A DNA stretch of 64,000 nucleotides from the NCBI GenBank assembly GCA_024398055.1, contig CP073749.1, forward strand, positions 2,914,594 to 2,978,593, given 5' to 3'. How positions within the stretch are numbered: position 1 is the stretch's first letter; each line of letters begins with the position of its first letter. This DNA is from a bacterium SCSIO 12741 (GTDB lineage Bacteria; Bacteroidota; Bacteroidia; Flavobacteriales_G; Salibacteraceae). The notes below the pieces were generated by a model. The model saw only the letters and a list, made by a program, of their open reading frames with translations. It was not told the origin of the DNA and did no database searches. Both the position numbers and the translations under genes were made by a program. Below are positions 27,848 to 36,731 of this stretch, one piece after another.

Positions 27848-28511
27848 TTTGGGTATTCATGGGTTTAATAAAGAGGTTGGAGCACACCTGATCGGATAAT
27901 ACCAGGTCTTTTTGCTGGGTATTCACCTGCATCGAATAGTCGAACGTGTTTACTTCTTTCACGGTTACCGTTGTACCCAAATGCAGATTCAGCTTGTCCA
28001 GGTGTTTAAGAAATTCTTTCGATGAGTTTTTTACGCCAACGATCACAGCCGATTCTCCTTCAGCCAAATCACCTAACACCTTGCGGTTTTCCGCGATGAT
28101 CTCGCCATCTTCACTCGGAATAGGGGATCCATGAGGATCGTAGTCGGGAGAGCCGATGTAGGCATGAAGTCTTCGAATGAGCTCAGGGCTTTGAATATGC
28201 TCCAGCTGTTCGGCTATTTCGTGAACTTCATCCCAGTTAAAATGCAGCTTTTCCACCAAAAAGGTTTCCCAGATTCGGTGTTTACGAATGATATTAAGCG
28301 CCGTTCTTTTTCCGGAATCACTGAGGGTGACACCATGGTAGGGCTTATAGTGAACCAGGTCCTTGGAGGATAGCTTTTTTACCATATCCGTCACTGAGGA
28401 GGCCTTGGTCCGCATCCGTTTAGCCAGTTCATTGGTAGACACCGGCTTTTTTTTCTGGGCCAACAAGGAGTAGATCTCCTTCAGGTAGTTCTCTTCGGTA
28501 AGGGAGTTCAT
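27840..28511 (-). CDS. DtxR/MntR-family metal-dependent transcriptional regulator
   Basis: 223 residues. The N-terminal winged helix (about 1-65) has LTEENYLKEIYSLLAQ and the recognition segment KASSVTDMVKKLSSKDLVHYKPYHGVTLS. The dimerisation/metal domain (about 65-140) contains HRIWETFLVEKLHFNWDEVHEIAEQLEHIQSPELIRRL, with His and Glu ligands, and an SH3-like FeoA domain (about 150-220) follows. Such proteins repress metal-uptake genes when Mn(II) or Fe(II) is bound. The ATG at 28511 is chosen because the alternative at 28520 falls inside the promoter -7 box. Cotranscribed with smpB. The likely signal is Mn or Fe, not decidable here. Confidence 0.92.
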   Translation of the reverse strand: MNSLTEENYLKEIYSLLAQKKKPVSTNELAKRMRTKASSVTDMVKKLSSKDLVHYKPYHGVTLSDSGKRTALNIIRKHRIWETFLVEKLHFNWDEVHEIAEQLEHIQSPELIRRLHAYIGSPDYDPHGSPIPSEDGEIIAENRKVLGDLAEGESAVIVGVKNSSKEFLKHLDKLNLHLGTTVTVKEVNTFDYSMQVNTQQKDLVLSDQVCSNLFIKPMNTQNG

Positions 28512-28517
28512 CGGTGG

Positions 28518-28525
28518 CAAAAGTA
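28518..28525 (-). promoter_or_regulatory. -7 box (TACTTTTG) of the DtxR-like gene
   Basis: An exact TAnnTTTG on the minus strand, 6 bases before the ATG at 28511, predicting an mRNA with almost no leader. The -33 match is poor. Confidence 0.5.
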
Positions 28526-28566
28526 AATTAATCCACCCGATTGAATGGGTCGGAAAAGTGGGTGGA

Positions 28567-29301
28567 TTACAAACTCATTTTGTCTTTGAGTCGGGCAGCC
28601 TGCCGGCGGGAAATCTCAATTTTGTCTCCCCCTTTAAGTTCAACCAACAATCCTCCATTAAACCAGGGCTCAATGTTGTCAATCCACTTTAGGTTGATGA
28701 TGTGCTTTCGATTGGCCCTGAAAAACTCTTTGTCATCCAGGCGCTTATCCAGGTTGTTGAGTGATTTAAGAATAAGCGGTTTCTTGTCTTCAAAGTAAAC
28801 CCTTACGTAGTTTCCAATCGATTCGAAGAGTTTAATATCCCTTAGGTGAACAAACCAACAGCGCTCACCGTCTTTGATAAACACCTGATCGCCTCCGGTA
28901 AGCTGTTCCCGCTTACTGTCGCGAATCATTTGTTCTTTGTTTTCCTGAATGATTTTCAGGGCCTTATTTAGGGCAACCGAAAAACGCTCTTCCTCAACCG
29001 GCTTCAGGATGTAGTCCATGGCATTTACCTCAAAAGCTTTGATGGCAAATTCGTCGTAGGCTGTTACAAAGATAACGTGGGGAGCACGTTCCAATTCTTC
29101 GAGTACGTCAAATCCTGTTTTACCAGGCATGTGAATGTCCAGAAATACCAAATCCGGATCAAGTTCAGTGATTCCGGCAATAGCCTCATCCGGATCGCCA
29201 AAATCGCCAATGATTTCAATTTCCTTATGCTCTTCCAAAAGACGGGACAGTTCTTTTCGGGCCAGGCGTTCGTCGTCTACGATAATGGTTCTAATCTTCA
29301 T
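28567..29301 (-). CDS. LytTR-family response regulator
   Basis: 244 residues: a receiver domain with DDE near residues 9-11, phospho-accepting Asp in FLDIHMPG (about 55) and the switch residues VTAYDE, a linker helix (about 110-140), and a C-terminal LytTR DNA-binding domain (about 145-240; IGNYVRVYFEDKKPLILKSLNNLDKRL, FFRANRKHIINLKWI). It overlaps the sensor kinase gene by 11 bases, so the two form a LytS/LytR-type pair. In Bacteroidota such pairs regulate varied envelope or metabolic genes; targets cannot be read from this window. Confidence 0.94.
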   Translation of the reverse strand: MKIRTIIVDDERLARKELSRLLEEHKEIEIIGDFGDPDEAIAGITELDPDLVFLDIHMPGKTGFDVLEELERAPHVIFVTAYDEFAIKAFEVNAMDYILKPVEEERFSVALNKALKIIQENKEQMIRDSKREQLTGGDQVFIKDGERCWFVHLRDIKLFESIGNYVRVYFEDKKPLILKSLNNLDKRLDDKEFFRANRKHIINLKWIDNIEPWFNGGLLVELKGGDKIEISRRQAARLKDKMSL

Positions 29302-30337
29302 CTTTTTTCTGTTTTGGTATCTTGATTTCGGTAATCACTTCATTCTTATTCAGGTTGCGGATGCTTAGGGAGGCTTCGTCGCCAAACAACAGTTTCAGGC
29401 GTTCGCGGGTATTGGTCAATCCAAATCCGGTTTCAGGAACGGCATTGGGATCATATTGCCCGGTGTTGGTCACCGACAAATGCAGGTGACTACCATTTAC
29501 CTTGGAGTTAATCTTTAGTGTACCGCCTGAGGGTATGTGAGAAATTCCGTGTTTGATTCCATTTTCCACCAAGGTTTGTACCATGAGAGGAGGAACCTGA
29601 AAACGTTGGCTATTCGGATCGAGATCAATTTCTGTGGTGAGTCGTTCTTCGTATCGGTAGCTTTCAATGGCCAGGTAATCCTTGACCAGCTTAATTTCTT
29701 CTTCAAAGGGAATCGTTTTTTGGCGCCCCATGAGTAAGTTGCTCCGCAGAATATTGGAGAGTTGCGTGATGGCTTGTTTCGCTATTTTGGGGTCCTCATC
29801 CACCAGTGCACGAATGGTGTTCATCGAGTTAAAGATGAAGTGAGGATTTAACTGGGACTTGAGTTTATTCAACTTAATCTCATGAATACTCGCTTCCCAT
29901 TTCAGGTTTTTGATTTCTTCCGCTTTGTAGTTCTTGAAGAAGTGGTAGAAGAAATAGATCAGGGACCACAGGATGAACAGGATAACCAAGCTGGCATATT
30001 GCTGAACCAGGCCGCTCCAATAGTAATTTCGGGGAAGCCCCAAAATCAAGATGTTAATTCCTGAATAACTGATTTCAAATAAAGCGGCAACTGCAAACGA
30101 ACCCAAAAAGAACCGGGGAATCATGTCGCTGATGGAAAGCTCCAACCAGTGATTTCTAACAATGATTTCTCGATAGAGGTGAGATAGCGTCAAGCCCAAA
30201 ATGTAGGCCACCAGCATCGTAGTGACCAAATCCATTCCGGTGGGAGCATCGGCCAGCAGATTCATAAAGTAGACCACTACAATGTAGGCCGACCAGCCGA
30301 TCAGTTGACACAGGATATATAAGCGCCGAATCTCCAT
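29291..30337 (-). CDS. LytS-type sensor histidine kinase
   Basis: 348 residues with four membrane segments (about 5-145), a cytoplasmic linker helix, then the His_kinase domain with the phospho-accepting His in QLNPHFIFNSMNTIRALV (about 192) and the ATPase N-box ENGIKHGISH with GFGLTNTRERL. The ATG at 30337 (MEIRRLYILCQLIGW) is preferred to a GTG 7 codons upstream, because a perfect -7 box TATTTTTG lies between them. Partner of the LytTR regulator that overlaps its 3' end. The ligand is unknown; there is no large extracytoplasmic domain, so it probably senses in or at the membrane. Confidence 0.93.
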   Translation of the reverse strand: MEIRRLYILCQLIGWSAYIVVVYFMNLLADAPTGMDLVTTMLVAYILGLTLSHLYREIIVRNHWLELSISDMIPRFFLGSFAVAALFEISYSGINILILGLPRNYYWSGLVQQYASLVILFILWSLIYFFYHFFKNYKAEEIKNLKWEASIHEIKLNKLKSQLNPHFIFNSMNTIRALVDEDPKIAKQAITQLSNILRSNLLMGRQKTIPFEEEIKLVKDYLAIESYRYEERLTTEIDLDPNSQRFQVPPLMVQTLVENGIKHGISHIPSGGTLKINSKVNGSHLHLSVTNTGQYDPNAVPETGFGLTNTRERLKLLFGDEASLSIRNLNKNEVITEIKIPKQKKDED

Positions 30338-30341
30338 CTTC

Positions 30342-30349
30342 CAAAAATA
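30342..30349 (-). promoter_or_regulatory. -7 box (TATTTTTG) of the LytS/LytTR pair
   Basis: An exact TAnnTTTG on the minus strand, 4 bases before the chosen ATG at 30337. No convincing -33 box is seen. Confidence 0.45.
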
Positions 30350-30460
30350 ACCGTTCACTATTCAGATGGAAGTAAAACTACAGGAAAGGGGCAGATTCTA
30401 GGTATGAAGTTCAGCTTGACTGGATGAATGGTTGTTGGTCAAAACACGTAAAACTACTTG

Positions 30461-30491
30461 TTGTTAATCAGATGCCATCGTAATACCTTGC
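30461..30491 (+). promoter_or_regulatory. Candidate promoter of the orphan effector-like gene
   Basis: TTG (30461-30463), a 20-base spacer and TACCTTGC (30484-30491, one mismatch to TAnnTTTG). The ATG at 30499 follows after 7 bases. Confidence 0.45.
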
Positions 30492-30498
30492 TTCAGTT

Positions 30499-32544
30499 AT
30501 GCCTAACTATTCTGGAAAAGCCCCAGCCCAATCTAATGCTAAACCCGCTGCTGCATCTCATTCTGATCGTGGTTCTGTTGGACCGGTGGCTCAAACGGTA
30601 GCTGCAGAACCAGTGGTACAACGAGTAATGAAAGTAGGTGGAAATCCAACAGATGAAGGTCAGGCTTACGCAGATTTGGTGAACCACAAAAAGAATTTTG
30701 CTGAGAAAAATGAGAAGATTCTTAAGGCTCATTTGTTACCCGCTTTTAGTGCTGATGGAAGAAAATTTGACGACATAGACGATGTCTATTTTGACGCCTG
30801 GATAGTGCTGCAAGACTATGAGATGTTATTGAATCCTAAGGGAGCGGGTTCAGCCAAGAAATTTATAGCCGATCAAATTGAATTACAGAACAAGGTCAAA
30901 GTATTCCGGCACTTTTACACCGGACTTTTTACCACCGCTGGATATGAGCACGAATTCGCACAGATGAGGGATGGTCCATTAAGAGGAGTGTCTCATTTGG
31001 AGTTAGCCGAATTTTCACCCGCGATGCCTCTGACCGGAATTAAATTTATTCTGGAAACCGATGCAGCCAATGCTTTGGAGTTGGTGAGCCCACCTTTTAT
31101 TGTGGCTTCTTTGCCTGGTAAGCCAGTTCCTCTAAGTGGTCCGGTAGTGGAAATTGATAAGTTACTAACTCAGTCTTTGGACGCCTCAAAAAAGGCCTTG
31201 AAAATTGGAGTGCGAACGTCCTATAACCCGTTTAACACGACGACATTTAGCGCATCGATGAAAGATTTTATCGCTCGAGTGGGGGCGGACTTGGGCATAA
31301 AACCACATATGAAAGATGTAATGCCCTTGGAGACTCATCATTACAGCCACATCACCGACGTAGATAAATTTCCGCAGAGTCAGGTAGATAAGGCAACGGT
31401 AAATAATATTCAGGTCGAGCAAATCACTAAAGGTGGTTATGGAGTTACTTCCTCTCAGCTCAACTTTGCCACCGATGCTCAATCCATAGTGGATATGGAT
31501 CGAATTCATGGTTATAACAATCACCCGTTCCAGGATCCCATGGCTTCAAAGGTTTTGGTTGAAATCGATATGCATCTCAAGCAACTCTTTGTTGCTCCAA
31601 GCTATGAATCATCGGAAATGAAATCTTTCGGAGTTCTCTTTCGGCGTAAGTTATCCGGACTTATGGCCGAATTTTCTCATGATTATGCACTTGCTAAACA
31701 AAGGGCAACCAAAACATATGCACAGTCCCAACGAAATTCTAACTCGGTTCACCCTATTACCGACAAGAATGAGTTTATTATGCATGCCAATTTTAGTAGT
31801 TACGTAAAAGATGTAACTGGAACTTGGGCGAAGGACCATTTGGCCAGTTTGGCTGAAGGCATGCTTAAAGGGGGAGATTGGGTCGCTCTTTGGGCTTTGG
31901 TGAACCGGGTGGAGAAAATGAATATTCCGCTGCCCTCCAATTTAGCCAATCCACAGTCGAGCGAAGGTAAGTTTGTAAAGGCAAAATGGAAGGATTACGA
32001 AACTAAGGTGAAGCAATCACTGGCTTCATTTAAGCTTTTTGTGGACAAGAAGGTTAAAGGTCAACGAACCACAGAACAAGATCGATACGTCAAAAAAGAA
32101 ATGCACGAAACCAGTAACCTCAATATCGGAGCACGGCCCGACACCTACCTGGATCCACAAAAGGTTCAGATGGGACAAGTTTGGAAGGGAAAGCGACTTC
32201 ACGTAGCCGAAATCCGCCGGGGAGGAACGGTGAAAATGCTGGATGCGTTGGCCCAGAAAATTCAGGAACCTAAGTCTAAAGATGATTTTGACTCCGTTGA
32301 AGCCGATACCAAGCGATTTGTGGAAGACCTTGACTTAGTCTATGAAAGGGTAAAGGCCGGGAATTTAGGAAAAAAGGAGAAAGAACATTTACACCAATTC
32401 TTTGAAGAAAGTAAGGTTAAACTCGATAATATTTGGCTTCCGGCTCGAGCCAAATATCAAAATACCGAGCACTACAGTAAATGGTTAAGTATGGTGGAAC
32501 CAGCTTATTACTTGGTGGAGAAAGGTATCTTGGATACCGCTTGA
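30499..32544 (+). CDS. Orphan effector-like protein (contractile-injection-system cargo type; amidoligase-like signature)
   Basis: 681 residues, no signal peptide. The first 40 residues are a low-complexity Ala/Ser/Pro stretch leading to PVVQRVMKVGG, a junction I associate with cargo of extracellular contractile injection systems in Bacteroidota. The next region has GYEHEFAQM (about 153-161) and, further on, FILETDAANALELVSPPF, a spacing of acidic residues reminiscent of the GS-fold amidoligase (ATP-grasp-like peptide-forming) family. Later there are GYGVTSSQLNFATDA (about 314) and histidine-rich ETHHYSHITD. The last 250 residues are charged and helical. No known toxin domain was recognised and no injection-system genes are in the window. 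It is a single gene between divergent and convergent housekeeping genes. The coding call is firm; the role is a hypothesis. Confidence 0.6.
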   Translation: MPNYSGKAPAQSNAKPAAASHSDRGSVGPVAQTVAAEPVVQRVMKVGGNPTDEGQAYADLVNHKKNFAEKNEKILKAHLLPAFSADGRKFDDIDDVYFDAWIVLQDYEMLLNPKGAGSAKKFIADQIELQNKVKVFRHFYTGLFTTAGYEHEFAQMRDGPLRGVSHLELAEFSPAMPLTGIKFILETDAANALELVSPPFIVASLPGKPVPLSGPVVEIDKLLTQSLDASKKALKIGVRTSYNPFNTTTFSASMKDFIARVGADLGIKPHMKDVMPLETHHYSHITDVDKFPQSQVDKATVNNIQVEQITKGGYGVTSSQLNFATDAQSIVDMDRIHGYNNHPFQDPMASKVLVEIDMHLKQLFVAPSYESSEMKSFGVLFRRKLSGLMAEFSHDYALAKQRATKTYAQSQRNSNSVHPITDKNEFIMHANFSSYVKDVTGTWAKDHLASLAEGMLKGGDWVALWALVNRVEKMNIPLPSNLANPQSSEGKFVKAKWKDYETKVKQSLASFKLFVDKKVKGQRTTEQDRYVKKEMHETSNLNIGARPDTYLDPQKVQMGQVWKGKRLHVAEIRRGGTVKMLDALAQKIQEPKSKDDFDSVEADTKRFVEDLDLVYERVKAGNLGKKEKEHLHQFFEESKVKLDNIWLPARAKYQNTEHYSKWLSMVEPAYYLVEKGILDTA

Positions 32545-32558
32545 TTCAATCGCCTGAC

Positions 32559-33347
32559 TTAGCGGTTCCCAATCAAATAATAACCACAAGTGGTGTAGAA
32601 ATTGCGCAAGTAGGGAATGCTGCCAACCAAGGGAAATTGCTTCCTGGGTTTCAATCCGAATTTGAATTTATAGATGGGGTTGAACAGAAACAAGGTTTTC
32701 ACCAAAATCTTGTACTGATTACTCTTGCACAAATGTTCAAACTGACCCAGGGAAATTCGGGTATCCTTAACTTCTATCAATCCTTCAATAGTCTTTTCGC
32801 TTTCTCCAAAAGCTTTTAAGACGCTTCGGTAAAGACCATAGGGAAGTAAGTGATAATAGGGAAGACGAGCAGCCCATTTGTTCTTAGCCACTTGTTGATG
32901 ACCGCCGAATGGCATTTGCCAGGGAGGGAAACCAAAGAATACCTTACCATCAGGTTTTAGAATGTCCTTCAGTTTCTTCATCAACTTGTCCTGATCATGG
33001 ATGTGTTCGATCACATCTTTCAATACAATCAGGTCAAAGGTTCCTAATTCTTCGGCAAAGTCGGTATCGTAAATGTTTTTAGAAACCAAATGAGCCCGCC
33101 CTTCTTTGACTTCAGGCTCTAAGAATTTCATGGCCAATTCGTAGCGTGAATGTTGAAGTTCAACTCCTACACCCTGGCATCCGCGGTCCAAAAAGCCTTT
33201 GAGCACACCTCCTTCGGCGCACCCGATTTCCAGAACACGGGTTTCCGATGTGATTTCCATTCCTTTTTCAATAAATGGAATCACGTACTCTACGCAATTC
33301 TGAAGTTGGGTATTAAAGTACCAGGTTTTGTTGCTGTGAAATTCCAT
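32559..33347 (-). CDS. SAM-dependent class I methyltransferase
   Basis: 262 residues. Motif I is VLEIGCAEGGVL (about 39-50), the acidic end of strand 2 is VGVELQHSRYE, and motif post-I/II is FDLIVLKDVIEHIHDQDKLM (about 104-123), as in the Methyltransf_11/23 families. A loop VFFGFPPWQMPFGGHQQ follows. Its substrate is unknown; similar proteins methylate quinones, lipids or sugars. The start is 8 bases after the acyl-CoA carboxylase stop on the same strand, so the two are probably cotranscribed. Confidence 0.86.
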   Translation of the reverse strand: MEFHSNKTWYFNTQLQNCVEYVIPFIEKGMEITSETRVLEIGCAEGGVLKGFLDRGCQGVGVELQHSRYELAMKFLEPEVKEGRAHLVSKNIYDTDFAEELGTFDLIVLKDVIEHIHDQDKLMKKLKDILKPDGKVFFGFPPWQMPFGGHQQVAKNKWAARLPYYHLLPYGLYRSVLKAFGESEKTIEGLIEVKDTRISLGQFEHLCKSNQYKILVKTLFLFNPIYKFKFGLKPRKQFPLVGSIPYLRNFYTTCGYYLIGNR

Positions 33348-33355
33348 GAAGCTTA

Positions 33356-34990
33356 TCAGGTTTGAAGAACACCTACGTTAAAGGGTTTTTCAATCGGTTT
33401 TTTGTTTGCCGCTTCTATTCCCATGCCAATCCAGGTACGCGTATCTGTTGGATCGATGATTGCATCCAACCAAAGGCGACTTGCCGCATAGTAGGGAGTG
33501 GTCTGCTTATCGTATCGCTCAGTGATGGTTTTGAGCAACTCTTCTTCTTTTTCTTTGGAGATTTCTTCCCCTTTGGCCTTAAGACCAGCTACTTGGATTT
33601 GAAGCAGCGTTTTGGCAGCTTGAGCACCACCCATCACAGCTACTTGAGCAGTAGGCCACCCTACGATCAATCGAGGGTCGTATGCCTTTCCACACATGGC
33701 GTAGTTTCCAGCTCCGTAGGAATTCCCCATAATGATGGTGAACTTAGGAACAACGCTATTTGAAACAGCATTTACCAATTTGGCGCCGTCTTTAATGATT
33801 CCAGCATGTTCGGATTTGGATCCAACCATAAAACCAGTAACATCTTGTAGGAACACCAATGGAATTTTCTTCTGGTTGCAATTCATAATAAAGCGAGCAG
33901 CTTTATCGGCAGAGTCGTTGTAGATAACGCCTCCAAATTGCATTTCGCCTTTTTTAGACTTAACCAGTTCCCGCTGATTGGCCACAATTCCCACGCTCCA
34001 TCCTTCGATGCGGGCATAGGCGCAAACTATGGTTTGTCCGTACAGTTCTTTATACTCTTCGTATTCTGAATTATCGACCAGGCATTCAATAATGTTTCTA
34101 ACGTCGTAAGGCTTCGCTCTTGACTCGGGCATAATGCCATAGAGATCAGTCGATGGCTTTTTGGGCTCCTTGATCTCCTTGCGGTCAAATCCCGCTTCAT
34201 CCATGTGCCCGACTTTGTCCATCAGTTTTTTGATGCGGTCCAGACAGTCTTTGTCGTCTTTGGCCTTGTAGTCGGTAACACCCGAGATTTCACAGTGCGT
34301 AGTGGCACCACCAAGCGTTTCATTATCGATCGATTCACCGATTGCCGCTTTCACCAAATAAGATCCAGCCAGGAAAATGGTTCCTGTTTTGTCTACGATC
34401 AACGATTCGTCAGACATAATAGGAAGGTAAGCCCCACCAGCCACACAGCTTCCCATCACCGCAGCGATTTGAAGAATGCCTTGGGAGGACATTTGAGCAT
34501 TGTTGCGGAAAATTCGCCCAAAGTGTTCTTTGTCTGGGAAAATCTCATCCTGCATCGGCAAGAAAACACCCGCACTATCTACCAGGTAAATAATGGGTAG
34601 GTTGTTTTCCATGGCAATTTCCTGAGCCCTTAGGTTTTTCTTTCCGGTAATAGGGAACCAGGCACCAGCTTTTACCGTGGCGTCATTAGCCACAATCATA
34701 CACTGCCGTCCGGCCACGTAACCGATAACCGTGACTACACCACCAGCTGGACAGCCGCCATACTCAGGGTACATCTCATAACCGGCGAAAGCACCGATTT
34801 CGATGGTACGGGAATTATCGTCTACCAAATATTCTATACGCTCACGGGCTGTCATTTTACCCTTGCCGTGGAGCTTGTCAATTTTTTTCTGACCGCCTCC
34901 CAAATGAATTTTTTCCAGCTTCTTCTTTAGCTTGGATAGGGAAAGGCGCATTACATCTTCGTTGCGGTTAAACTCGAGATCTTGCTTCAT
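33356..34990 (-). CDS. Acyl-CoA carboxylase beta subunit (carboxyltransferase)
   Basis: 544 residues of the propionyl-/methylcrotonyl-CoA type carboxyltransferase family. The N-terminal half contains [23 protein letters not shown], then [29 protein letters not shown]. The C-terminal half has the oxyanion-hole glycines in [19 protein letters not shown] and [15 protein letters not shown]. It transfers carboxyl from biotin to an acyl-CoA such as propionyl- or methylcrotonyl-CoA and needs a biotin-carrying alpha subunit, not found here. The ATG at 34990 ([12 protein letters not shown]) matches relatives; an upstream start would cover the -7 box. Confidence 0.93.
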   Translation of the reverse strand: [544 protein letters not shown]

Positions 34991-35014
34991 AAAAGTATTC
35001 CGATTCGGGGAGGA

Positions 35015-35022
35015 CAAATGTA
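35015..35022 (-). promoter_or_regulatory. -7 box (TACATTTG) of the acyl-CoA carboxylase gene
   Basis: An exact TAnnTTTG on the minus strand, 24 bases before the ATG at 34990. The -33 region lacks a clear TTTG. Confidence 0.5.
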
Positions 35023-35138
35023 ATAGAGAATAGGCTCATAATAATCGAAGAAAAAATACATTAATTTGAATTTTTAATTCTTTGGTCGAAGTATTTATTG
35101 TTTGGGCCTAAATATTAAGGAACAAATCAATCACTCTA

Positions 35139-36704
35139 ATGAAAGTCCAATTCTCAGTAACAATATTCTTCCTTTTTATAGCCAACTTTTCACTTTGCGA
35201 AGAATTTAAATCGTCAGATTTTGAAAATATTATATGCTTGAAAGGCAAATGTATAGGAGTGAGGGATTTAGGGGAGCAAATTGAAATTGAAACATATGAT
35301 CGCCAATCAAACTCTTCAGAGAATTTAAAGTACCCGTTTTATTCAAAAAAAGAGAAGTCATTATTTCAGCGAAAAGGTGGCAGGTTCATCAGTGCCAAGG
35401 TGTGGGGTGATTGTATTTATTTCTTTTTTCGATTTGAATCAGATAAGAATAAAAAATGGGAGATATTTTCCAAGGTTTATGAAATAAATACTGGACAGTT
35501 TCATTCGGATGCAAAATTGCTGTTCGTGCAAAATCAATTACGTTCCGGTGAATTGGAGTTTTATGATATCCATGTTTTCCAAAATGAAAAATATTTATTC
35601 TTCGGTGCTAACAATAATGATGGTGGAAATGTATTGAGAATGAGATATGAAGTGCTGTTCTTTGATAAAAATCTGAATTCTATCGATTCATTAAAAACCG
35701 ATTATAAATTCGGCGCTCAAATCTTTCCTGCGGAATATCATGATAATCTTGAAGGTGATTTTGCAATATTGCTAAGACAGAAGAAAAATCTCATAAAAAG
35801 GCATCTTCGCGAGTATTTTTATTTTGATACTGAAGAAATATATACACTTTATACTTGGAAGGAAAACTTAAAAAATAATCTATCGGTAAAATTTGAATCT
35901 TCAAGCGCTTTTGTGAAATTGATGAGCCCTTTCATTCTATCTAATGGCGACGTTGGGGTAGTGGGTACATATAGAAATGTTGTACCTGAAAATTACAAAA
36001 CTCAAGGAGTTCATGGAGTAGAATATTATTTATTTAAAGGAGATCAATTAGAATTGGAGAGAACTAATAGGGTTAGGATTGAAGATTTAAGCGAAGGACA
36101 ATTAATAAACGATTGGAAGAAAACTCATGAGCATGAATTTTCCAATCGGGATCAGAATGAAACTCTTAAGTCCAGATATGAACCAGAATTTGAAGAATCG
36201 GTGGGGGCGATGGTATCTACAGCCCATGATTTATTACCTGCTCACTTCGATTATTTGAATGGGAAACTAATTGGATGTTTTCGTGTAGGGGATATTATTC
36301 CTTCACTTGTAACCAGAAATACTTCCACAGGAGGCCACGCGTCTCATTTACAAGTCAATTATTATTTGAGGAAAAGTATTGTTATGGAATTCATAGGCAA
36401 CTCTTATAAGTTTCATGGAGGAGTAACTGGGAATCAAATTGCCGCGTATACGGGAGATAGAAATTATGTAACTCTTAGATTTAGTTTGGGAGATATTGTT
36501 GTTTCAGATGAGGGGTGGCATATTTATCAATTGAATGGGAATAATGCTATTATTATTGCAAAATTGAATTCAGACCTTGAGATTGTCGAATATGTTCATC
36601 AATTAGGAGATAATACGGTTGATACATTCACTGATTTTGGTAACATTTCCAGTTTGTTACAATTTCTGAATTACAGAAAACCCAAGGTCAATTCAAAGAA
36701 ATAA
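35139..36704 (+). CDS. Exported protein of unknown function, AT-rich (paralogue A)
   Basis: 521 residues with a signal peptide (MKVQFSVTIFFLFIANFSLCEE). The mature part is strand-rich, with recurring two-strand units such as KYLFFGANNNDGG, ILSNGDVGVVGTYRN and LNGKLIGCFRVGD, resembling a beta-propeller built from degenerate repeats; no known motif was found. Its order of elements parallels the next gene, so the two are probably ancient tandem duplicates. Base composition differs sharply: this gene is clearly richer in A and T, with AAA, AAT and TTA codons, than all its neighbours, a possible sign of acquisition from a relative of lower GC. It starts alone and ends 27 bases before the next gene. 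Confidence 0.75.
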   Translation: MKVQFSVTIFFLFIANFSLCEEFKSSDFENIICLKGKCIGVRDLGEQIEIETYDRQSNSSENLKYPFYSKKEKSLFQRKGGRFISAKVWGDCIYFFFRFESDKNKKWEIFSKVYEINTGQFHSDAKLLFVQNQLRSGELEFYDIHVFQNEKYLFFGANNNDGGNVLRMRYEVLFFDKNLNSIDSLKTDYKFGAQIFPAEYHDNLEGDFAILLRQKKNLIKRHLREYFYFDTEEIYTLYTWKENLKNNLSVKFESSSAFVKLMSPFILSNGDVGVVGTYRNVVPENYKTQGVHGVEYYLFKGDQLELERTNRVRIEDLSEGQLINDWKKTHEHEFSNRDQNETLKSRYEPEFEESVGAMVSTAHDLLPAHFDYLNGKLIGCFRVGDIIPSLVTRNTSTGGHASHLQVNYYLRKSIVMEFIGNSYKFHGGVTGNQIAAYTGDRNYVTLRFSLGDIVVSDEGWHIYQLNGNNAIIIAKLNSDLEIVEYVHQLGDNTVDTFTDFGNISSLLQFLNYRKPKVNSKK

Positions 36705-36731
36705 TTGTCAATCAAAATTCTTACTAAAACC

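Noticed and set aside
33356-34990. Acyl-CoA carboxylase as a possible acetyl-CoA carboxylase subunit
   Set aside because: Its single-chain carboxyltransferase length and motifs fit propionyl- or methylcrotonyl-type enzymes, not the split AccA/AccD form.
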